A stretch of DNA of 64,000 nucleotides from VXPQ01 sp964608315 (lineage in GTDB: Bacteria > Bacteroidota > Rhodothermia > Rhodothermales > VXPQ01): positions 1 to 64,000 of the forward strand of contig CAZSNF010000008.1 in NCBI GenBank assembly GCA_964608315.1, written 5' to 3'. Positions 26,299-35,464 of the stretch are shown here, one piece after another. Below the pieces are notes generated by a model. It saw only the letters and a list, made by a program, of their open reading frames with translations, ran no database searches and was not told where the DNA came from. The position numbers were made by a program, and so were the translations under genes. How positions within the stretch are numbered: the stretch's first letter is position 1; every line of letters begins with the position of its first letter.

Positions 26299-27234
26299 AT
26301 GACGATACCCGCCCAAGGACTCCTTGACGAAGCAATTCAGGATACTCCTCCCAAAACGGGGCGAATATCCCGTCGCCTGGTCGGAAATGCGGCGCAGGCG
26401 CGACGCAAAATGATTGCCTTCGGATGGTATGGAGGCAAGTACGTACATCTGGATTTCATTCTCCCCCGCCTGCCGGTCGATGCGGAACACTTTTGCGATG
26501 TCTACGGCGGCTCGGCCGCTGTGCTCATCAATCGCGCCCCGGCGCCCGTGGAAACCTATAACGACCTGGATTCGGAGCTTGTCAATTTCTTCTCCGTGCT
26601 GCGGGACCAGTACGAAGAACTTGTCCGGGCCATTGGGCTGACGCCGTTTTCTCGGGAGGAACTCGCCAATGCTTGTCGTTGCGAACCCGGTCTGGCCCCG
26701 CTGGAACGAGCGCGACGGTTCTACGTCCGCGCACGACAGACGCGCACCGGTTTGGCCCAAAAAAGCAGCGAAGGCCGGTGGGCGCACTGCGTACTAACGT
26801 CCCGGGCGGGCATGGCCGGCGCCGTGTCGCGCTGGCTTGGCGCTGTGGAAGGACTGCCCGAAATTACGCAGCGGTTACAACGCGTACAGATCGAAAACGC
26901 CCCGGCGCTGGATGTCATTGCGCGGTACGATACGCCCCGTACCCTGTTCTATCTTGACCCTCCGTACGTCCACGATAGCCGAGGCGACACCGCTGCCTAC
27001 GGCCACGAAATGACCGACGACGACCATCGCGAACTTGCTGAGTTGCTGCATCGCATTCAGGGGCGCGCAGTATTGTCCGGATACCGGTCAGCCCTCTACG
27101 ACGAATTGTTCGCCGACTGGCGCCGCGTCGATGCGCCGGAGAAACTATGTAATTCGTCCAAAGGAAAACGGCGGGAGTCGCTGTGGATGAATTTCGAACC
27201 GCTGACGGGAGGCGGTAATGGCGACGCCCGATAG
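26299..27234 (+). CDS. N6-adenine DNA methyltransferase (D12 class)
   Basis: 311 residues, or 274 if it starts at the Met at 26410. D12 methyltransferases add a methyl group to adenine N6. The AdoMet motif IAFGWYGGKYVHLDFILPRL and the catalytic LFYLDPPYVHDSR (DPPY) are both present, with FCDVYGGSAAVLINR (motif II-like) between. The shorter start would place the AdoMet motif at the very N-terminus, as in Dam relatives; I keep the longer frame but am unsure. The end overlaps the nuclease gene by 17 bp. Together they form an RM pair bracketed by miniature elements. Confidence 0.85.
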   Translation: MTIPAQGLLDEAIQDTPPKTGRISRRLVGNAAQARRKMIAFGWYGGKYVHLDFILPRLPVDAEHFCDVYGGSAAVLINRAPAPVETYNDLDSELVNFFSVLRDQYEELVRAIGLTPFSREELANACRCEPGLAPLERARRFYVRARQTRTGLAQKSSEGRWAHCVLTSRAGMAGAVSRWLGAVEGLPEITQRLQRVQIENAPALDVIARYDTPRTLFYLDPPYVHDSRGDTAAYGHEMTDDDHRELAELLHRIQGRAVLSGYRSALYDELFADWRRVDAPEKLCNSSKGKRRESLWMNFEPLTGGGNGDAR

Positions 27235-28330
27235 AGAGAAAGCGAAACAGTTGTTGGCGCAACTCTGGGATGAAGTTATTCAAAAGGATCAAGCAACCAT
27301 TGATCCGCCCCCGGAGATGGATGAGCAAATTCGCTCGCATGTTCGCGGCCTCATGTCTTCCGAGACCGTGTCGTTCCTGTATTGCTTGCCGACACAGTTG
27401 CTTGGCAAACTGACCGACCCGGAACTTGATGCGCTTTGTCTGCAACGCGGCGATAACGCACCGTCGCAGTGGGATCCTCGCAGTTTCGCCACCAATGTCG
27501 TCGTACCGTGGGTGAGAGACAACGAGAATGTTCTGGGCACCAGTCCGGATCCTTATGTCAGCAATCCGCTGCGACAACCCCGGATACTTCCCGACCCCCC
27601 GAACGTACGACCGAATACGCTACCCTACTGGCGCGCTCTCCACACCGTACTGAGCAGTGTAGAAGAACGCAATGATCCGGCCTACACGCTCGCCGTGTTT
27701 CGCGAGGTGCTTTTCGCCTTCCACGATGAGTTGAAAAGCCAGCAATTCGAGTATCCCATTCTGCCTCGAATCAGCATGGAGCAAATGCGCTATCTCGTTC
27801 GCGAACTCCTGGCCATCTCTCGTGAAGGGGAACATGCCATGTCGCTAACGGCGGCGTTGCTCCGGGTGCTTGGTCGCCGTTTCGGACTGTGGGACGATGT
27901 TTTGCGGCAAACTTCGACCACGTCAGACCGTGCAACAGGCATGGTCGGCGATCTCGAGTGTCGTAATAACGGGCAAATCGTCTACGCCGTTGAAGTAAAG
28001 GAGCGGCAAGTCACGCTTTCCGATGTGCGATCATTCGAAAACAAACTCATAAAAGACCATGTAACCGAGGCGCTCATCAATGCCCCGGCACCTAAGGCAT
28101 CGGAGAGCGAACCGATTGAAAACCGAATTCGGCTGATGTGGAGTCGCGGCATCAACTTGTATTTGCTTCCGATCGAAGAACTCGTCTCCGTCACGATGAG
28201 CCTGGCAGGAGAAGAAGGCAGGCTGGAATTTGTCGCCGAAGTAGGCGAACAAATCGACGAGTACGCCCGACCGGCCAGCAGGTTTGCATGGCGGGACTTG
28301 CTTAGCGATATTTTGGACGGCGTTGCGTAA
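27218..28330 (+). CDS. Type II restriction endonuclease, SacI-like
   Basis: 370 residues. WDPRSFATNVVVPWVRDN followed by SPDPYVSNPLRQPRI, and later GDLECRNNGQIVYAVEVKER, recall the SacI restriction-enzyme family; the last stretch has the D...ExK arrangement of a PD-(D/E)XK nuclease. The family call is from memory (SacI itself cuts GAGCTC), and the target here cannot be read. The gene overlaps the adenine methyltransferase by 17 bp, so the two are co-translated. Its TAA stop (28328-28330) is part of the TAAA target duplication of the next miniature element. Confidence 0.68.
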   Translation: MATPDREKAKQLLAQLWDEVIQKDQATIDPPPEMDEQIRSHVRGLMSSETVSFLYCLPTQLLGKLTDPELDALCLQRGDNAPSQWDPRSFATNVVVPWVRDNENVLGTSPDPYVSNPLRQPRILPDPPNVRPNTLPYWRALHTVLSSVEERNDPAYTLAVFREVLFAFHDELKSQQFEYPILPRISMEQMRYLVRELLAISREGEHAMSLTAALLRVLGRRFGLWDDVLRQTSTTSDRATGMVGDLECRNNGQIVYAVEVKERQVTLSDVRSFENKLIKDHVTEALINAPAPKASESEPIENRIRLMWSRGINLYLLPIEELVSVTMSLAGEEGRLEFVAEVGEQIDEYARPASRFAWRDLLSDILDGVA

Positions 28331-28331
28331 A

Positions 28332-28585
28332 GGACACTCTGATTAAATCTACTTTGATCGGCGCTTCGCGTTGGTGCGTACAGGGTATTGCGATGGCGTC
28401 GTTGAAATCACGGTAAACGCTACGGATTCGGGGCATGGCGGACGTGAAGCGCCCTTCGGGAGGCTTGCGAGGGGTCGCTGGCTGTATCATTCCTCATTAT
28501 GTGGGGCCTGCCACATTGCTTCGTCATTCCTTGCCAGCGACCCCTCGCAAGCCTCTGAACTTTGCACATTTAATTCAGAGTATCC
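28332..28585. mobile_element. Miniature inverted-repeat element (254 bp) with TAAA target duplication
   Basis: Begins GGACACTCTGATTAAAT and ends ATTTAATTCAGAGTATCC. TAAA lies on both sides (28328-28331 and 28586-28589). Interior segments GGCGTCGTTGAAATCA and TCATTCCTCATTATGTGGGG are shared with the elements at 33425, 34985 and 42076. It directly abuts the SacI-like gene stop. Confidence 0.88.
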
Positions 28586-28760
28586 TAAAAAATGATTTTC
28601 CGCAGGCAGGCGAATGAATCCTGTCCGGCGGCGGTCTAATCGTGAAACGGGACGCGCGTCTGGACAGGCAACGTTCTGATCCGAACAGCGTATCTTTGCC
28701 GTCGAGACGATCCCGAGCGTAGCGTAGCGTACAGAAAACTTTTATGCCGCCCGCAACCGC
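28586..28760. other. Leader region of the cytochrome genes
   Basis: 175 bp with no gene or repeat recognised beyond the element to the left. It presumably contains the promoter for the cytochrome pair. Confidence 0.3.
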
Positions 28761-30050
28761 ATGTCCCCCTCGTTCCTGCCTCGATCTGTTTGCGCACTGA
28801 CCCTGCTGGCGCTTGGCTGCGGCATGGGATCGGCGAATGCGCTCGCCGCCGCCGGGCCGGGAAGCCGCCATGTTTCGGGTTTCGTCCATGCCGGGAATCC
28901 AATCGGCCCGGACGAAGCGCGCAACGCCGGGGCGCCGCACGCAACCTGCCGGGGGCAAATCAGGCCCGGGCCCACGCATACATACGAGACGCTGCGGCGC
29001 AGAGATATTGTAGAACAAATCAGTCCCGGACCTGCGCGCACGAACGAAACGGGCGAGGAACTCTACAGAAAGGCCTGCGCAACCTGCCACGGCGCAGACG
29101 GCAGGGGCGCTCCCGCCGCCTTACTGGGGTTCGATGTTCCGCTCCCCGATTTCACCGACTGCAACTTCGCCACCCGCGAACCCGACGCCGACTGGCTTGC
29201 AGTGACCCATCAGGGAGGACCCGTGCGGGGATTCGCCCGGGAGATGCCGTCCTTTGGCGATGCGCTGACGCAGGACGAACTGCAAAAAATACTGGACCAC
29301 ATCCGCACCCTGTGCCCGGACGACGCATGGCCCAGAGGCGAATTGAATACGCCGCGGCCTCTGGTTACCGAAAAAGCCTTCCCGGAAGACGAAGCGGTAT
29401 GGACCACCACGATAGATATCGACGCCGAGAGCGCTATTATCCATGAGATGCTCTATGAAAAAAGATTGGGCGCGCGGAATCAATTCGAGGTAATCGTACC
29501 ATTCGGTTTCCAGGAGCGCAGGCAAGGCGGTCAACTCGGAGACGTCGCGCTCGGTTTGAAACGCGTCATGCTCCAGAGCTTGTCTCATGGCAGCATACTC
29601 AGCCTCGGGGGCGAAGTGATTCTACCCACGGGACACAAAAACAAGGGCACAGGAAAAGGCCTGACGCGCATCGAACCCTTTGCTTCCTTCGGGCAGATAC
29701 TGCCTGCGGACGCTTTTCTGCAATTTCAGGGTGGTTTCGATATCCCCCTGAATCGGAATGCAGCAACGGACGAGGCTTTTTTTCGCGGCGTGGCGGGCAA
29801 AAGCTTCACGCAGGGAGACTGGGGGCGCACTTGGTCGCCCATGCTGGAAGTACTCGGAACCCGTTCTCTGGGATCAGAGGGCGTTTTGCATTGGGACATC
29901 GTGCCCCAGGCGCAAATCTCCCTGAACCGGCGACAGCACGTGATGCTCAACATCGGATTCCGTATCCCTGTAAATCACCACCCCGCCCCGCAATTTATAG
30001 TCTATCTGTTGTGGGAGTGGTTCGACGGGGGCTTTTTCGAGGGCTGGTAA
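28761..30050 (+). CDS. Cytochrome c domain fused to an outer-membrane beta-barrel-like domain
   Basis: 429 residues. After a signal sequence (roughly residues 1-30) and a low-complexity linker, a class I cytochrome c domain occupies about residues 95-190, with the haem site CATCH at 106-110 and a candidate axial Met in EMPSFGDALTQDEL. The rest (about 200-429) consists of amphipathic strands such as RNQFEVIVPFGFQERR, GSILSLGGEVILPTG and HVMLNIGFRIPVNH, ending in aromatic WEWFDGGFFEGW, as in outer-membrane barrel proteins. It lies 26 bp upstream of a pentaheme cytochrome. A haem domain on a barrel suggests electron movement at the outer membrane; that is inference. Confidence 0.7.
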   Translation: MSPSFLPRSVCALTLLALGCGMGSANALAAAGPGSRHVSGFVHAGNPIGPDEARNAGAPHATCRGQIRPGPTHTYETLRRRDIVEQISPGPARTNETGEELYRKACATCHGADGRGAPAALLGFDVPLPDFTDCNFATREPDADWLAVTHQGGPVRGFAREMPSFGDALTQDELQKILDHIRTLCPDDAWPRGELNTPRPLVTEKAFPEDEAVWTTTIDIDAESAIIHEMLYEKRLGARNQFEVIVPFGFQERRQGGQLGDVALGLKRVMLQSLSHGSILSLGGEVILPTGHKNKGTGKGLTRIEPFASFGQILPADAFLQFQGGFDIPLNRNAATDEAFFRGVAGKSFTQGDWGRTWSPMLEVLGTRSLGSEGVLHWDIVPQAQISLNRRQHVMLNIGFRIPVNHHPAPQFIVYLLWEWFDGGFFEGW

Positions 30051-30076
30051 CCCATACCTGATCGGGAAATGTACTC

Positions 30077-31735
30077 ATGAGCGGAAAGCTGTTTCTGATA
30101 ATTCTTATTGCTGCGGCGGGACTGGCGTTCGCGCATCCGCTCTTCTTCCCTGCGCCCCTCCAGGCGCCGGGAATAGCTTCCGTCCAACCCGACGATCCGC
30201 ACTTGTTCGCGACCGGCGCCGCGTGCATAAGTTGTCATAGCAACCTGATCACCCCTTCCGGCGAAGACATCTCGATCGGCGCGGACTGGCGCGCTTCCAT
30301 GATGGCCAATTCGGCCCGCGATCCGTACTGGCAGGCCGCAGTACGGCGGGAAACGATGGATCATCCGCAAGCGCAGGCCCTCATTGAGGACGAATGCGCC
30401 GCCTGCCATATGCCCATGTCCCGCTTTGAAGCAAAGGCCGCGGGCCAACAAGGGCAGGTCTTTCCCCACCTGCCGGTCGGCGAAAATACGCACCGCACCG
30501 ATGAACTGGCGGCGGACGGCGTTTCCTGCACCGTATGTCACCAGATCACCGCCGATAACCTGGGCGCCAGAGAAAGCTTCACGGCCGGGTTCGCGATCGA
30601 TACGGAGACGCCGATGGAACAACGCGCCATTTTCGGGCCCTATGAGGTGGACGCCGGCAGGCGGACCGTTATGCATTCCGCATCGGGATTCCGGCAAGTG
30701 GAGTCGCGCCATATTCAAAAATCCGAACTATGCGCGACATGCCATACCCTGTTCACTGAAGCGATCGGGCCCACAGGAGAGATTGCAGGCGAGCTTCCCG
30801 AGCAAGTCCCCTATCTGGAATGGCTGCACAGCGCCTACCCGGAAGAAAAAAGTTGTCAGTCCTGCCACATGCCCGTCGTGGAGGACGCCACGGTCATCTC
30901 TTCGGTATTGGGCGAGGAGCGCACAGGAGTTTCCCGGCACGTATTTCAGGGGGGCAACTTCTTTATGCTCCGCATGCTCAACCGGTACCGGGCCGAACTG
31001 GGCGTGGAAGCGCTCCCGAACGAACTGGACGCCGCGGTCCGGCAAACCGAGCATCATTTACAGACAAACACCGCGCGCATCTCGATAGAAGACGCCGAAC
31101 GGGCAGACGATGCGTTGCATGTCGAAGTGCGTCTTGAAAATCTGGCCGGGCATAAACTTCCGACGGGCTATCCCTCGCGCAGAAGCTGGATCCGTTTTAC
31201 GGTGCGCGACCGGAACGGGACCCCCGTTTTCGAATCCGGCGGCGTCCGGTCCACGGGCGAAATCCCGGGAAACGACAACGACGCGGATCCGGCCCGTTAC
31301 GAACCCCATTACCGGGAAATCACAAAAAGCGATCAGGTGCAGATCTATGAATCCGTGATGGTCGATACGCAGGATCAGGTGACGACGGGACTGTTGCAAG
31401 GGGTGCGGTACGTCAAGGACAACCGGTTGCTGCCGCGGGGATTCGACAAAGCGACTGCATCCGAGGATATAGCGGTGCATGGTCGGGCAAGGGAGGACGC
31501 CGACTTTACCGGAGGAAGCGACGCCGTACGCTACATCGTTGATGTGAACGAACAGCAAGGACCCTTTACCATCCAGGCCTCGCTCTGGTATCAGCCGATC
31601 GGTTACCGGTGGGCTCATAACCTGAAGGACTACGATGCGCCCGAAACCAATCGATTCGTCGCATTCTACGATTCCATGTCGGAGATATCGGGCATAGCGC
31701 TCGCAACGGTGGAAATCGTCGTATCCGGGCCGTGA
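30077..31735 (+). CDS. Pentaheme cytochrome c
   Basis: 552 residues with an N-terminal signal/anchor (MSGKLFLIILIAAAGLAFAH). Five CxxCH haem sites: CISCH (50-54), CAACH (107-111), CTVCH (151-155), CATCH (219-223) and CQSCH (260-264). The C-terminal half has no CxxCH and carries LEVRLENLAGHKLPTGYPSR, a beta-rich domain often found at the end of multihaem cytochromes. It probably works in the periplasm or at the outer membrane. It shares an operon with the cytochrome-barrel fusion, 26 bp apart. No known reductase signature was recognised; a partner in electron transfer is more likely than a catalytic nitrite or hydroxylamine enzyme. Confidence 0.85.
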   Translation: MSGKLFLIILIAAAGLAFAHPLFFPAPLQAPGIASVQPDDPHLFATGAACISCHSNLITPSGEDISIGADWRASMMANSARDPYWQAAVRRETMDHPQAQALIEDECAACHMPMSRFEAKAAGQQGQVFPHLPVGENTHRTDELAADGVSCTVCHQITADNLGARESFTAGFAIDTETPMEQRAIFGPYEVDAGRRTVMHSASGFRQVESRHIQKSELCATCHTLFTEAIGPTGEIAGELPEQVPYLEWLHSAYPEEKSCQSCHMPVVEDATVISSVLGEERTGVSRHVFQGGNFFMLRMLNRYRAELGVEALPNELDAAVRQTEHHLQTNTARISIEDAERADDALHVEVRLENLAGHKLPTGYPSRRSWIRFTVRDRNGTPVFESGGVRSTGEIPGNDNDADPARYEPHYREITKSDQVQIYESVMVDTQDQVTTGLLQGVRYVKDNRLLPRGFDKATASEDIAVHGRAREDADFTGGSDAVRYIVDVNEQQGPFTIQASLWYQPIGYRWAHNLKDYDAPETNRFVAFYDSMSEISGIALATVEIVVSGP

Positions 31736-31914
31736 TTACCCGCCCTGTTTCAGCGTCAACGCGCTATCGTTTTATACCGCTTTGTCCCTTCCGGCTCTTT
31801 CGCGCATACGCCCCCTTCTACCTGAAAGTTGCAAAATTTCTATACCACTGTGTATTGGCGAAGCGCAAGACGTCGATAGCGACAGTTCGATCAGACATAT
31901 TTCGCCGCTTGCCG

Positions 31915-33318
31915 CTAATCCCGGCGGTTCGCTGACGTAAGACGCTCTTCGGGTTCCAGGACGATCCACTCGTTGTGTGCGAATCGCCGGTATTTCGCGC
32001 GCGCAAGGTCAACCCGTTCGTCAATAAGAGGCCCCCTGTGCCGGTCATTGAGCGTCACGATAGCGCGTGCGTGCACGTTGCGATCTTCCCCTTCCATTTC
32101 GAGCTTGTTTCCGAGATGGCGAGCGTACTGGATGATCATGTGCGGCCGACCCGCCATCTTTCGCCGTTGCCGTCCGGTCAGGTTGCTTGTCGACAATTCA
32201 CGCTCGGCGCCTGACTCGGCGATGGTGAAGAAGCGAATTTCTTCTGCATCCTTATCTCTGAGCTTCATATGCCACGAGAAATAATGCTTCTCCTCCGTCC
32301 AGCTTACGTTTCCCGGAATAGCAAAGTGGAGTAGCGGATAGAAAACCTGCAGGCAAACGAACGCGCACAGAAATACGCCGGTGACGGGTTGAAGCCGGTA
32401 ACCGCCAAGCGGGCGCTCGCGAAATGCAAATCTGAATATCCAGCGTTGTCGGGACGCCGTGTTTTCGGCTCGGTCGCCTGCGGCGGGCGCCTGTGCAAGC
32501 GTTAATTCCCAGCGTCGCAACCAACGCGCAAGCGCATCGGCGTCAAGGAAAAGCGCATAGACCGCGACAGCGAGGTAGGGGAATATCCCGATGTCATAGA
32601 ACCACCAGTTCATGAAGTTGAAGCCGAGGAGCAACGGAAACGCCATGAGTCGGGTTCGCTTCCAGCATAGCAGAAGTCCGATCGCCAGATCCAACGCCAA
32701 CCCCATGTAGGCGTAGAAATAGACGAACCACTCCTGGGTAAACAATGGCCCCAAAAGGAAGTAGTCCGCCCGGTTTTCGAGCCATGCCCGTACGGGTTCG
32801 CCAGCCAGCCAGTCCCCGTTGATCTTTGCGATCCCGGCGTACAGGAAAACAACGACTATCTGAAGCCGGAAGACGAAAACCTGCCAGCGAGGCGCTTGCG
32901 ACGGCGTCGCCTTTCGGCGGGCGTCCAGCGAGAAACGCCGATGCGCATCCGTGACCGAGAGTAATAACGCCAGCAGGGAAATCAGGTAATAGTGATTGTT
33001 GTACTGCGCCTTGTCAATGAGAAACACATACGTATAGAGTACAAAGAACGCGACAGCCGCCAGCCTGTAGCGAAAACCTATGGCGAGCAAAAACGCCGCC
33101 GCAAACATGGCGATAAAAATCGCGTAGATTCCGCTGCCGAACGTGGGCAGGCCGTTGATGAAGCTGAAAAAGAATTCGGTTTCGACATAGTACCGCTCGA
33201 TTCGTCCGAGCCGCCAATAACGCACCACTTCCCATATCATCAGTACGCCGAAGAGGATCCTGAACAGGGCCAGAGGCGCCGCATCGACCGGTTGGGAAAG
33301 ATGTTTCCGGATGCTCAT
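31915..33318 (-). CDS. HTTM-domain membrane protein (vitamin K-dependent gamma-carboxylase-like)
   Basis: 467 residues with several membrane segments. It begins in a typical way for the family (VDAAPLALFRILFGVLMIWE). The segment FLIDKAQYNNHYYLISLLAL, with its Tyr/Asn/His cluster, and FLYAGIAKINGDWLAGEPVR are characteristic of HTTM/gamma-carboxylase-like proteins. Bacterial members are mostly uncharacterised. A DCC-type thiol oxidoreductase, often neighbouring or fused to HTTM proteins, lies 2.1 kb away on the other strand. The C-terminal ~120 residues are soluble. A miniature element lies upstream. Confidence 0.8.
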   Translation of the reverse strand: MSIRKHLSQPVDAAPLALFRILFGVLMIWEVVRYWRLGRIERYYVETEFFFSFINGLPTFGSGIYAIFIAMFAAAFLLAIGFRYRLAAVAFFVLYTYVFLIDKAQYNNHYYLISLLALLLSVTDAHRRFSLDARRKATPSQAPRWQVFVFRLQIVVVFLYAGIAKINGDWLAGEPVRAWLENRADYFLLGPLFTQEWFVYFYAYMGLALDLAIGLLLCWKRTRLMAFPLLLGFNFMNWWFYDIGIFPYLAVAVYALFLDADALARWLRRWELTLAQAPAAGDRAENTASRQRWIFRFAFRERPLGGYRLQPVTGVFLCAFVCLQVFYPLLHFAIPGNVSWTEEKHYFSWHMKLRDKDAEEIRFFTIAESGAERELSTSNLTGRQRRKMAGRPHMIIQYARHLGNKLEMEGEDRNVHARAIVTLNDRHRGPLIDERVDLARAKYRRFAHNEWIVLEPEERLTSANRRD

Positions 33319-33400
33319 TCGCAGGACTTAATATGCAGCGCCCGATTCGGCGCCGTCGCATCGCGCCACGGCGCCTGGCCTGGCGGGAAAATAGGCCCCG

Positions 33401-33424
33401 CAGAGCGCCGCTGCATAGTGTTAA
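33401..33424 (-). repeat. 24-bp dispersed repeat, inverted match to 17079-17102
   Basis: CAGAGCGCCGCTGCATAGTGTTAA is the perfect reverse complement of 17079-17102. Both copies lie at the border of a miniature element, here ending in its TTAA target site. Confidence 0.75.
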
Positions 33425-33678
33425 GGAACCTCTGATTAATTCTACTTCGATCAGCGCTTCACGTTCACGCGCACAGGACGTTATGACTGCGTCGTTGAAA
33501 TCAGCGGTAAACGCTCTGGATTCAGGGCATGGCGGACATGAAGCGCCCTTCGGGAGGCTGCGAGGAACGCGCTGGCTGCGTCATTCCTCATTACGTGGGT
33601 CCTGCCACGCTGCTTCGTCATTCCTTGCCAGAGCGTTCCTCGCAGCCTCTGAACTTTGCAGAATTAATCAGAGGTTCC
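33425..33678. mobile_element. Miniature inverted-repeat element (254 bp) with TTAA target duplication
   Basis: Best-preserved copy of the family. Ends GGAACCTCTGATTAATTCT and its exact complement AGAATTAATCAGAGGTTCC; TTAA at 33421-33424 and 33679-33682. It lies between the HTTM gene and the Asp-rich secreted protein. There is no coding capacity. The end sequence and YTAR-like target recall IS5-family transposons, from memory only. Confidence 0.92.
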
Positions 33679-33704
33679 TTAACAGACCCTGATCAGCGTG
33701 TCCT

Positions 33705-34886
33705 TTACTTGACGAGCGTCATGGTTCGCGCAACGACCTTATCCGCCGTCTGCAATCTGTAGACGTAAGAGCCGCTCGGCAGATCGCTTGCATCAAGGCG
33801 CACCGCATGCCAGCCCGCAGGCTGTGCGCCGTCAACGAGCAGCGCCACTTCCTGACCAAGCATGTCGTACGCCGCCAGACGCACTTCGCCCGCTTCCGGC
33901 AACGCATAACGTATCGTCGTCTCCGGATTGAAAGGATTCGGATAATTCACCGAAAGCAACACCTCGGTCGGCAACTCCTCGCTCTCGGCGCTCGTTACCG
34001 ACGGCAGAACGACACTCAGTTCGGCGGGCGACCCTCCGCCCTGCGCGCTCTTCGCGCACACCTGAAATACATACCCCATGCCGTTCGCCAGGCCCGCCAC
34101 CGTGTAACTGTGAGTATTCGCCTCACCGGGGCCGCTCTGCGGAATGTCCGTGTAGCTACCGAAAACGCCGCCTTGTTCTTTCTTCCGGTAGGCATAGCCG
34201 GTAACCTCCGATTCGCTGCCAGACGGAGCCTGCCAGAACAGCGTCACCCGGGCGTCGCCAACAGTAGCGCCCAGGTATTGCGGCGCACCCAATATCGCAT
34301 TCGACGAAACGTTATCTCCATCGTCATCGTCATCGTCCCCGTCTCCGTCGTCGTCATCGTCCCCGTCGTCATCGTCGTCCCCGTCGTCATCGTCGTCCCC
34401 GTCTCCGTCGTCGTCATCGTCCCCGTCGTCATCGTCGTCCCCGTCGTCATCGTCGTCCCCGTCTCCGTCGTCGTCATCGTCCCCGTCCCCGTCCCCGTCG
34501 TCGTCATCGTCCCCGTCCCCGTCGTCGTCATCGTCCCCGTCTCCGTCATCGTCCCCGTCCCCGTCGTCGTCATCGTCCCAGGGCGCCGCAACGCCCGCCA
34601 TCGCAATGAACTCCGGCCCGGCGGGGGAATCTGACGCCGCAATGCCTTCCGTATTCGCGGCGGACCAGGATTTTGCTTCTTTCGACGTCTGTGCGTACGC
34701 CAGCGCCGCCGCCAGCGCGGACAAGGCCAACAAAAACGCCGCCGTCTGAAGAACGCAGGCGACCGAAGAACGAGCAAAGCCCGCCAGGCCTTTCCTGAAA
34801 AGCAGCGACAAATCGGACGGATCAGAAACTACGGAAGACATCCGTGCCCCCTGAGGATTTTCCCTCGGCTTATCGTCGGATGACAT
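33705..34886 (-). CDS. Secreted Asp/Gly-repeat protein with fibronectin III-like and type IX sorting domains
   Basis: About 393 residues from the Met at 34886 (an earlier Met at 34967 adds a hydrophobic stretch). A hydrophobic signal segment (TAAFLLALSALAAALAYAQ) comes first. A ~90-residue run of almost only Asp with periodic Gly (DDDDDGDGDDD pattern) follows, then a fibronectin type III-like domain (DARVTLFWQAPSGSESEV ... YTVAGLANGMGYVFQVCA). The C-terminal sorting domain is VNYPNPFNPETTIRYALP ... VVARTMTLVK. The run is encoded by a DNA tandem repeat prone to length change. Acidic repeats of this kind may bind calcium; that is inference. Type IX export to the surface is likely. Confidence 0.8.
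   Translation of the reverse strand: MSSDDKPRENPQGARMSSVVSDPSDLSLLFRKGLAGFARSSVACVLQTAAFLLALSALAAALAYAQTSKEAKSWSAANTEGIAASDSPAGPEFIAMAGVAAPWDDDDDGDGDDDGDGDDDDDGDGDDDDDGDGDGDDDDDGDGDDDDDGDDDDDGDDDDDGDGDDDDDGDDDDDGDDDDDGDGDDDDDDGDNVSSNAILGAPQYLGATVGDARVTLFWQAPSGSESEVTGYAYRKKEQGGVFGSYTDIPQSGPGEANTHSYTVAGLANGMGYVFQVCAKSAQGGGSPAELSVVLPSVTSAESEELPTEVLLSVNYPNPFNPETTIRYALPEAGEVRLAAYDMLGQEVALLVDGAQPAGWHAVRLDASDLPSGSYVYRLQTADKVVARTMTLVK
34313..34578. repeat. Tandem repeat encoding Asp/Gly run
   Basis: About 265 bp built from 6- to 9-bp units such as CCGTCGTCATCGTCGT and CCCGTCTCCGTCGTC, lying within the secreted-protein gene. Units are multiples of 3, so slippage would keep the reading frame. Confidence 0.9.
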
Positions 34887-34984
34887 AACAGCCTCTTGTT
34901 TGATGTTGCCTGCTCGGAACGAAAATATGGTCACGATACTAAATACAAAAAAAAAACGTCTTGTCAAAAAATTGTTGCGATTAA

Positions 34985-35229
34985 GAATGTCCTGGTTAAT
35001 TCTGCAAGGTTCAAAGGCGGCGAGGGGCGCTCTGGCAAGGAATGACGAAGCAATGCGGCAGGCGAGGAATGACGCCGATAGCGCGTTCTTCGCAGCCTTC
35101 CGAAGGGCGCTTCGCGTCCGGCAGGTCCCGAATACGCAGCGCTGGCCGCTGATTTCAACGACGCCGTCATAACGTCACTGTGCGTACGAACGCGACGCGC
35201 TGATCGAAGTAGAATTGATGAGCGGTTCC
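34985..35229. mobile_element. Diverged miniature element (245 bp) with TTAA target duplication
   Basis: The left end is degraded (GAATGTCCTGGTTAATTCTGC) while the right end keeps AGCGGTTCC; TTAA flanks at 34981-34984 and 35230-35233. The interior matches the family (CTCTGGCAAGGAATGACGAAGCA, TTTCAACGACGCCGTCATAACG). It is older than the 33425 copy by sequence divergence. The rest of 34887-35464 shows no gene. Confidence 0.85.
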
Positions 35230-35464
35230 TTAAAATCAGAACATGCCGCGGGCAGGCGCAGTATACGCTCTGGCGGGCGCCTTGGTCCGAACGCCCAACG
35301 AGGAATACGATGTTTTTGCCCTCTGCGCCGCGAGGACCCGGTCGCGTTTAGAAACTTGTGCCTGTTCGCCGGAACGCGCTGCGCAGAAACCATGCACCGC
35401 CGAAAACAAAGTCCGCGCGTGGCCTCCGAACAACGCCTGTTCAGAAACCCTGACGGACCCACTC

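Noticed and set aside
34313..34578. CRISPR array
   Set aside because: The repeat has no spacers; it is a codon-phased tandem repeat inside a gene.
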